Shown here piece by piece: positions 58,356 through 64,000 of a DNA stretch of 64,000 bases. This stretch comes from Viscum album (taxonomy: Eukaryota > Streptophyta > Magnoliopsida > Santalales > Viscaceae): the NCBI GenBank assembly GCA_963277665.1, contig OY728136.1, positions 1,978,106,576 through 1,978,170,575 of the forward strand. Direction: 5' to 3'. A program made the position numbers and the translations under genes. The notes beneath the pieces are model-generated. The model ran no database searches, was not told where the DNA came from, and saw only the letters and a program-made list of their open reading frames with translations. How positions within the stretch are numbered: position 1 is the first letter of the stretch; each line of letters opens with the position of its first letter.

Positions 58356-59761
58356 GTGGAGGAGGAGTGACATTCTTGCAAATTTTTGAAAAGGGAATTC
58401 CACACATGTTTTTCCCATAAAAAATGGATACAATAATGGTAAAAAACCAAGAAAATGTATTATAGGGTTTAAATATAAATATAAAATGGATTTAGGAGAA
58501 ATTTATAGGTCATTTTGGGCTGTAATTTTAGGGTTTAGTTATTTGTTAAGCAAATTCTTCTCTTAATCATTGTAATTAATTTTAATCACTTTCACTAATA
58601 TTTTTTCTAAAAAACTAAGTTGAACTTGTTATGAATTATAAATAATTATGATTCAAAATATATAATCCATTTTTATAAATTCAAATAACATAAGTGGAAG
58701 AAATTAATTTAAAATTAACCCCACAGACGTGCCATGAACTCCGGTTTTTAAACGAAAAGGTCCAAAAGTTTGAAATGTTTTTATATCCAATTTAAATGTG
58801 AAATTAGTTACAATGATCTAAATTGGATTAATTGATGTAAAATTAATCTAATTAAACTTTAAAACCAAAATAAAATATAATTTAACTATATAAATAAATT
58901 AGATGAAAACTTAATTTTTATTTAAAATTTAGTGTTTTTCACTATTCATAAAAAAATGATTTTTCTCAGAAAAATAAAAAAAATCCACCCAAATTAAATT
59001 TTGATATTATTATTAAAAAAATTAAGTTTATGTTTTCAAATAAAAATTATAAAATTTTAAAGAATCATATTTAAAATGGGTTTTCCCTTAAAAGGAATCA
59101 AAATTTACCTTTTAGAAAAATACATCTTTTTATTCATAAAACTGGACTTATTCTTATCTTATACCTATAAAATATATTGGATGAGTATCAAAAATATTGA
59201 TTGAATATAAAAAACATAAATTTTATTTAAATCATTTATCAAATGTGGTTTGTTTAACTTATTGAGATAAAATTGTTTTTGTACATAGAAAAATAGTTTT
59301 CTTAGAAAAGTAATTTATTTATTTTCAAATAGTTATTACATTAACTTATATTAATTATAAACAAAGGATTAATTTTATATACCAGTTGAAATAATATTTT
59401 CCCAATTTATTAAATCTTATTTTTAACTTCTATTTCAATGTCTAGCTGGTAGCTATAATAATATTTTAATAATAATATTAATAGTATCTTGTAGTTCGAT
59501 AAAACTTGACCTTGTGTGTAACACAAGCTATCGAAGGGACTCAGAATTGTGTGTAATACAAGTCCAAAATAGTGTTATGTGTACCAAAATCTAATCTAAG
59601 TGTTGCATTTTGCACAATATTGAATTAGTGTTGCGTATAATACAATCCACACTTAGTTCTTTCGTTTAAAAAAATCCATATTTAGTGTTGCGTGAAATAT
59701 AAAATATCAGAGTACTAAATTAATTAAAAAATAATAATTCTAAAACTTTTGGGGTGTTAAA

Positions 59762-59766
59762 ATTAA
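59762..59766. repeat. Right target-site duplication of Gypsy-B (ATTAA)
   Basis: Pairs with ATTAC at 14582-14586. Confidence 0.6.
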
Positions 59767-60147
59767 AGAACACTAACGATAAAGATATAGTGTTAACACC
59801 TTATCCAGTACAATTAGAAACATTGGAAATTGGTCCCACCTCTATTTTATATAGGTAATCAATTGGTGAAACAATTTTCACTTCCAATTGAAAGTTATGG
59901 TCAACCCACCATTGGAGTTAGTCAACCTTCAATCCCCTATAGCTTCCACCGCCTCAATTGTCACATCAGGAAAACATATAACATGATTCACTATCAACTC
60001 ATTATAAGTTCATCACATTTAAGTAAATATATCTGCATGCTAAAGATGTCAGCTACCACTACCTTGACAAGGCCGACATGGAATTTTAGAGTTCTTCCTT
60101 ATGATAAGTTGAATATGAGAACTTGAATAGGTTTCACAACCCCAAAA
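59762..60147 (-). mobile_element. Copia-like LTR relic, proximal part (layer 0 of the nest)
   Basis: On the minus strand the LTR starts at 60147 (TTTTGGGGTTGTGAA; TG decayed to TT), directly after a copia-type PPT (TCAAGTGGTAGAT). It runs to 59762, where Gypsy-B interrupts it, and continues at 14586. The 98-residue plus-strand frame at 59830-60126 is a fortuitous frame across this LTR. Confidence 0.5.
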
Positions 60148-60440
60148 ATCTACCACTTGAAAACTACTTCAAATATTTACTCTATATCCTTCAATACTTT
60201 GGAAAAACTCATCCTCATTCCTCATGCATGTAGTGTTCTCCACCAACCTTCATTCTCCAGAGTCTGACTGAGGCATAATGATCCTTTAGTCTTTCAAGGA
60301 TTAAAACCTTTGTGAAAATTTCATCCAAATTTTTCTTACTTGTTATCTTCCAAAACTCTAACAATTTTTCTTCCAGTAGGTTTGGGATGAACTATAATTT
60401 CTATTCAATGTTTTTAAGCTACAATAAAATTATGATTCAT
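60148..60440 (-). pseudogene. Copia-like pol C-terminal relic and PPT
   Basis: The minus strand has a PPT-like AAGTGGTAGAT at 60148-60160. Upstream a frame reads IFTKVLILERLKDHYASV (about 60260-60315), resembling the D-x-F-T-K block near the C-terminus of copia RNase H. The similarity is short, so the call rests mainly on the PPT and LTR arrangement. The rest of the element is not recognisable beyond 60440. Confidence 0.4.
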
Positions 60441-61685
60441 TATACATGATTTCTAAAACCACCACTAAAATTTAAAATATTTATTTTTATTTAAAATATA
60501 GTGAAGACTTATTAAAACTACCACTATTTTAAAAAAGAATAAATATGTTAAAATTTAGAATCTGATTTTTATTAACTGATACTAAATTGATAAATCAAAA
60601 ACCCTAATGAACCCCACCGATAAATCCCATCCTTCTTCTTCACAACCCCAACCCCTCTCCTGCCGACCCTGAACCCTTTTCCCGGTGACCTAGATCCCTT
60701 CTCCCAATAACCCCTCCCTCCTTCCTTATGACCCTAACCCCCATACCTAACACCAACCTTAAACATATTCTCCCTAAAAACCTAAACCCTTATCCCTATT
60801 TCCCTTTTTCTCTACCCAGATCCATTGACTCCCTATCTATTTGTGATTCCAATTTCACTAGCCTATCCTCTCTAGCCTCCACATCAGCTGCTACCCTCTC
60901 CTCATCGACCACTATCCCCTTACCTCACCAAACTGATCCCATGAAATTTTATCACCTTTTTTGCAAGTGGTAATATTTTTTTCCTATATGTTATTTATGT
61001 TTTTCATGTTGTATGTTTAATGTTGGATTGGATCAATATATTTTCATTTTGGATTTGTGTTTTGTCAAATCAAGTCCCTACCTTGGTTAACGATGAAGCT
61101 GGGTAATCCCTATCCAAGTGATCTTCCAAAAAATTACACACATGAAAAGTATTATCCTCTAATAATGACTTTAAAATATATTATAAATTAATAAAAATTT
61201 GTAATTATAAATTATAATGAGATTAAATCTTTAATAAAACTTTATTATAATGATAAATTACTATAAAATATTTAATATATATTTATATATATATTTATTT
61301 AACTGTGTTTTACATCTAGTACAATTATATTTAAACTTTTATGTATTGTTATTCTTTTTTAATATCAATCATGTGATGATACAAATTTTCAATATATTTA
61401 AAAATTATTCTAAGTTTCTTAAATATTTATAAATATTTTTATTTAATATTATTTAATTAAAATAATAAAATAGTTATTATTATTCTAATAATTTTACAAT
61501 ATGTTTATTGTAATTTTAATGTATTTTTAATCTTTTAGTTTAAATTTATTTTTTCTATCAGTGTAATTTTTTTGAAGAAATGTTTTTTACAAAGTGATGT
61601 TAATAATTTATTGAACTTATTTGATTGAACATTTATATCTTTATTTTTAATGTATTGGGAGAAGAGTGGTAATAAAATACATATA
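60441..61685. other. Unassigned stretch with a C-rich island
   Basis: 60441-60600 and 60975-61685 are AT-rich with nothing recognisable. Between them, 60600-60970 is pyrimidine-rich (CCCAACCCC, CTCTCC, CCCTAACC) and holds an 81-residue frame (60728-60973) rich in Ser, Pro, Leu and Thr. It resembles a gene leader or low-complexity exon, but there is no domain and no supported start, so I do not call a gene. Confidence 0.45.
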
Positions 61686-62776
61686 GATAAAAGTTGGATT
61701 AATTTACTTTTAAACACACCTTAGTATGCTAAGGGTTTGGAAGAATTTATAGGTTATTAAATTTCAAATCGATTAGTAGACAGTAAAATAAAATTTCTAT
61801 GTCCTGATTGTAAAATCAAGAGATGATTGAATAGAAAAAAATTATATGATCACCTGATGTTAAAATAGTTTCCTACTCAATATGTATGTATTATTTTTCA
61901 TGGAAAATGAAATATTATGGAAATGAAAAGTAGTGAATATCCTGTTAATGAAACACAAAGTGACTCTCCAGGGGATAATTCTATTAAAAACTTGATAAAT
62001 GATGAATTTGGATTTGTAGCATACAATGAAAAAGATTTAAATAAACCAACATAACTTTAAATTTATCTCAAGTAGGTTAATCCTGGTCAAAACTTCAATG
62101 AGTAAAAAAATGAGTTTTATGAATTAGATAAAGATAGTAGTCATGAATTGTAAAAAGGGTGTTCCAAGTATTTAAAGCATTATTTTCTATTCAAGTTATA
62201 CCATATCAAGTGTCTCCATGTAATTACAAAAAAATTAGTGTCCATGATTTTGGAATTTCTTCATGATGTATTTGGTAAAGCCAAGATCCCTAAATTATTC
62301 TATGAAATGAAGAAAATCATAAAAAAACTTGGAATTGATTATAAATAAAATACATACATGCCCTAATGATTGAATAATTTTTTGGGGAGAAGAGTTTGAT
62401 AATGAATAATGTATAAGATTTCATAAAATTATATGGAAATTAATGAGAAACAATGATAGTATAAATGAATACAACAACATGAAGAATCAGAAGAAGAAAA
62501 ATCCTACAAAGGTATTGCACTACTTTCCTTTGAAAACATACTTGAAAATACTATTCATGTCATATAAGACTGCATATGATATGAGGTGGCATTCTTTTGA
62601 AAGTAAAAATTTTTAATCAATGAGATATCCAAAATATTCAATGTTATGGAAGGTGTTTTATTAATTATGTATATATTTTTCTTAAGATCCTAGGAATGTA
62701 TGTTTGGGATTAACTTCTGATGGTTTTAACCCTTTCAATACTTTAAGTACTAATTATTGTATATGAACAATTATTT
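61686..62776 (+). pseudogene. TNP2-type CACTA transposase pseudogene (N-terminal third)
   Basis: A transposase-associated N-terminal domain starts DKSWINLLLNTP at 61686, with LEEFIGY, FLCPDCKIK (61790-61816; the CPC/DC zinc-type block), LYDHLML and IIFHGK before 61910. The body continues in the same frame from 62130: FYELDKDSSHEL, then LYHIKCLHV at 62196, and LFYEMKKIIKKLGIDYK (62296-62346). After a frameshift near 62346 come HTCPND and, in another frame, HYFPLKTYLKILFMSYKTAY (62518-62577) with MRWH, then DPRNVCLGLTSDGFNPF (62686-62736), the hallmark of Transposase_21 (PF02992). At least ten stops. The sequence stops at 62776, where an LTR interrupts it. Confidence 0.8.
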
Positions 62777-64000
62777 TGTGAAATGAACCATATTTTCATG
62801 AAGGTATAGATCATTTTTTTTTCAATTTGAATCCTTTTTTTAATCATGTTAAATGTTTACTACATCCTAAGGAAGGTCCCAGGTGTGTCTGAGGATTGTT
62901 TGGAGATCAAAGTTCTAAAAATGGGATAAAAAATTGGGCCTCATGTTTAGATTAAACCATGCCTCCTAGGTTTCACGGTTAGATTTAACTGTGCGTGGGA
63001 AAACAAAGGTGCAGTAGGATCAGTATGATTTCAAAAAAATTACGTGACTCTAGGCACACAGTCATGTGAGAAACTATAGGTTTTTGATGGTGGTAATTCA
63101 CACAGTCTATGCATGGTTAGAAAAACTGTGCACCTTAACCATGCAGTATGCCTCTTAATAGTAGTGACTTGCACATGGTTTGTGGAAATTTTTTAAATTG
63201 CACACCTAAACCTTTCACCCCCTTATTTTGGGTGAAAATATGAAATTTTTCCTCTTTTAACTCTTAATTTAATTTATTCTTTCCCCTTGCTCACTCCAGT
63301 GGACCAACCTCATTTTCTTCACCCTTGAGCTCCAAAATCCCTCAATATAGGCATTGAGACAACTCTCCAATATAGTGTCAATTTCTTGATCCGTCAAAAT
63401 CATTGGATCCATATTGGTACATTCTCAAATCCTCTCCCATCCTATTTTAGTTTTTCTTTAAATCCATTGTACTATTTAGGTGCAAGCTTATTTTCCTTAT
63501 TTTCAGGGTGTTCGACCATTTCTCAGATATCTTCTAACTTGCTTCAAATCTGAGGCTGATATCGAGTGAGGCGTAATCTATAACCTTGAGGTAGGTGGTA
63601 ATATCATTTTTACTTTGATTATTTATATTTTTTAATTAATTTATCATGCTACATGATGGATTTGGATGACCACCACCTTTTATTTGAGTTCTTTATATCA
63701 ATTTGATAATTGCACCATAAAACATGAGTATAGAACCTTGTTTAATGGTTTAAAGGTGGTTAATATCATTTATGGACACCCCATGGGTGTGCTAAGTTAA
63801 ACTTACCCTTATATTTAATTGGTTAAAATGCCTGAAACTCCTCTTAGCTAACTGACTAGACTTAAAATGGGGTTTCCCTCATATATTTAAGTGTTTATCC
63901 TAGTTTTCTAATGGAATTTACCATGTAGTAATTTTACCACTTGACCATGAAATGTTATAATCAAAAATTTAAGCCTTATAATTGAATTGGACATACTTAG
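62777..64000 (+). mobile_element. LTR of a Gypsy-C relative, truncated by the window end
   Basis: TGTGAAATGAACCATATTTTC aligns with the Gypsy-C start TGTGACGACCCGACTCTTTC, then GGTATAGATCATT, ATGTTAAATG, CCTAAGGAAGGTCCCAGG and TGTTTGGAGATCAAAGT follow in register. The inverted repeat is at 63101-63146, and the CTTCAAATCTGAGGCTGATATC block at 63545 matches 35698. Preceding bases TATTT (62772-62776) would be the left duplication. It lies inside the TNP2 pseudogene. Whether a full element or a solo LTR follows cannot be seen. Confidence 0.75.

Larger units (their letters stand above)
14587..59761 (-). mobile_element. Gypsy-B: minus-strand LTR retrotransposon, 45 kb span including nested elements
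   Basis: The two LTRs are each split by an insertion. Left LTR: 14587-15018 plus 27547-32131. Right LTR: 34560-34864 plus 55032-59761. Each sums to about 5.02 kb, an independent check on the reconstruction. Minus-strand order: 5' LTR (right), PBS at 34546-34559, gag relic, PPT at 32132-32145, 3' LTR (left). The internal region is only 2.4 kb and keeps gag zinc knuckles but no recognisable pol, so this is an internally deleted, non-autonomous copy. LTR ends read TGTAAC...(minus strand) and the flanks carry ATTAC/ATTAA. LTR content relates it to Gypsy-A. Confidence 0.8.
55032..59761 (-). mobile_element. Gypsy-B right LTR, part 2
   Basis: Resumes ATGATCATAACTTC after the copia and runs colinearly with 14896-15018 and 27552-32131, ending GGGGTGTTAAA at 59761. 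Motif triplet at 57570-57615, 57765-57806 and 57965-58010; minus-strand TATA at 58347. A CA dinucleotide run at 57659-57676 replaces a TATA-rich run in the left LTR. No gene. Confidence 0.85.

Noticed and set aside
60728..60973. 81-residue Ser/Pro/Thr-rich frame in a C-rich island
   Set aside because: Low complexity, no domain, no supported start or continuation. Noted only as an unassigned stretch.

Overview
The window is plant nuclear DNA: AT-rich, intergenic, and made almost entirely of transposable elements. The element types are diagnostic of a flowering plant with a repeat-rich genome: Ty3/gypsy elements with chromodomain-type polyproteins and LTRs of 2.2 to 5 kb, a SIRE/Maximus-like Ty1/copia element with a downstream extra ORF, a CACTA (En/Spm) DNA transposon with a Transposase_24 gene, and a TNP2-type transposase relic. 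I cannot name the species. I find no supportable host gene, rRNA, tRNA or CRISPR, and every retroelement reading frame is broken.

Layout. 1-29 is the 3' tail of a gypsy element lying mostly left of the window, followed by its 3' LTR (30-2485). 2584-6453 is a probable solo LTR carrying a 68-bp minisatellite. 6454-7698 is AT-rich spacer with a possible hAT-type end. 7699-14035 is a CACTA element whose minus-strand gene has a 2.4-kb intron filled with a 10-bp satellite. 14036-60147 is a nested stack. 60148-61685 is a copia pol relic plus unassigned DNA. 61686-62776 is a TNP2 transposase pseudogene, interrupted at 62777 by an LTR related to those at 30-2485 and in Gypsy-C, which runs off the window.

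The nested stack can be unpicked from LTR pairs and target-site duplications (TSDs). The lowest layer is a minus-strand copia-like LTR (14036-14586 joined to 59762-60147). Into it went Gypsy-B (minus, 14587-59761, LTRs about 5.0 kb, TSD ATTAC/ATTAA). Gypsy-B's left LTR was hit by Gypsy-A (plus, 15019-27546, TSD ATATT/ATATC). Its right LTR was hit by a SIRE-like copia element (plus, 34865-55026, TSD AGAAC exact). That copia's 5' LTR was hit by Gypsy-C (plus, 35034-45018, TSD GTATT/ATATT). Hand-counted LTR divergence over short stretches agrees with the order: Gypsy-B about 11/60, copia 14/116, Gypsy-A 13/120, Gypsy-C 11/120.

The genes only ever served the elements: gag (nucleocapsid with zinc knuckles), protease, reverse transcriptase/RNase H, integrase and chromodomain for the retroelements, and transposase parts for CACTA. 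Gypsy-B keeps only gag zinc knuckles, so it would have depended on a relative such as Gypsy-A, whose LTRs share its TATA box and a threefold GC-rich motif. Gypsy-C is the best preserved: one reading frame with a single frameshift, and stops dominated by TAG, as expected from C-to-T decay of CAG codons in methylated DNA. I did not find a new biological system; the LTR motifs, the covarying LTR inverted repeat and the intronic satellite are the signals not explained by standard annotation.
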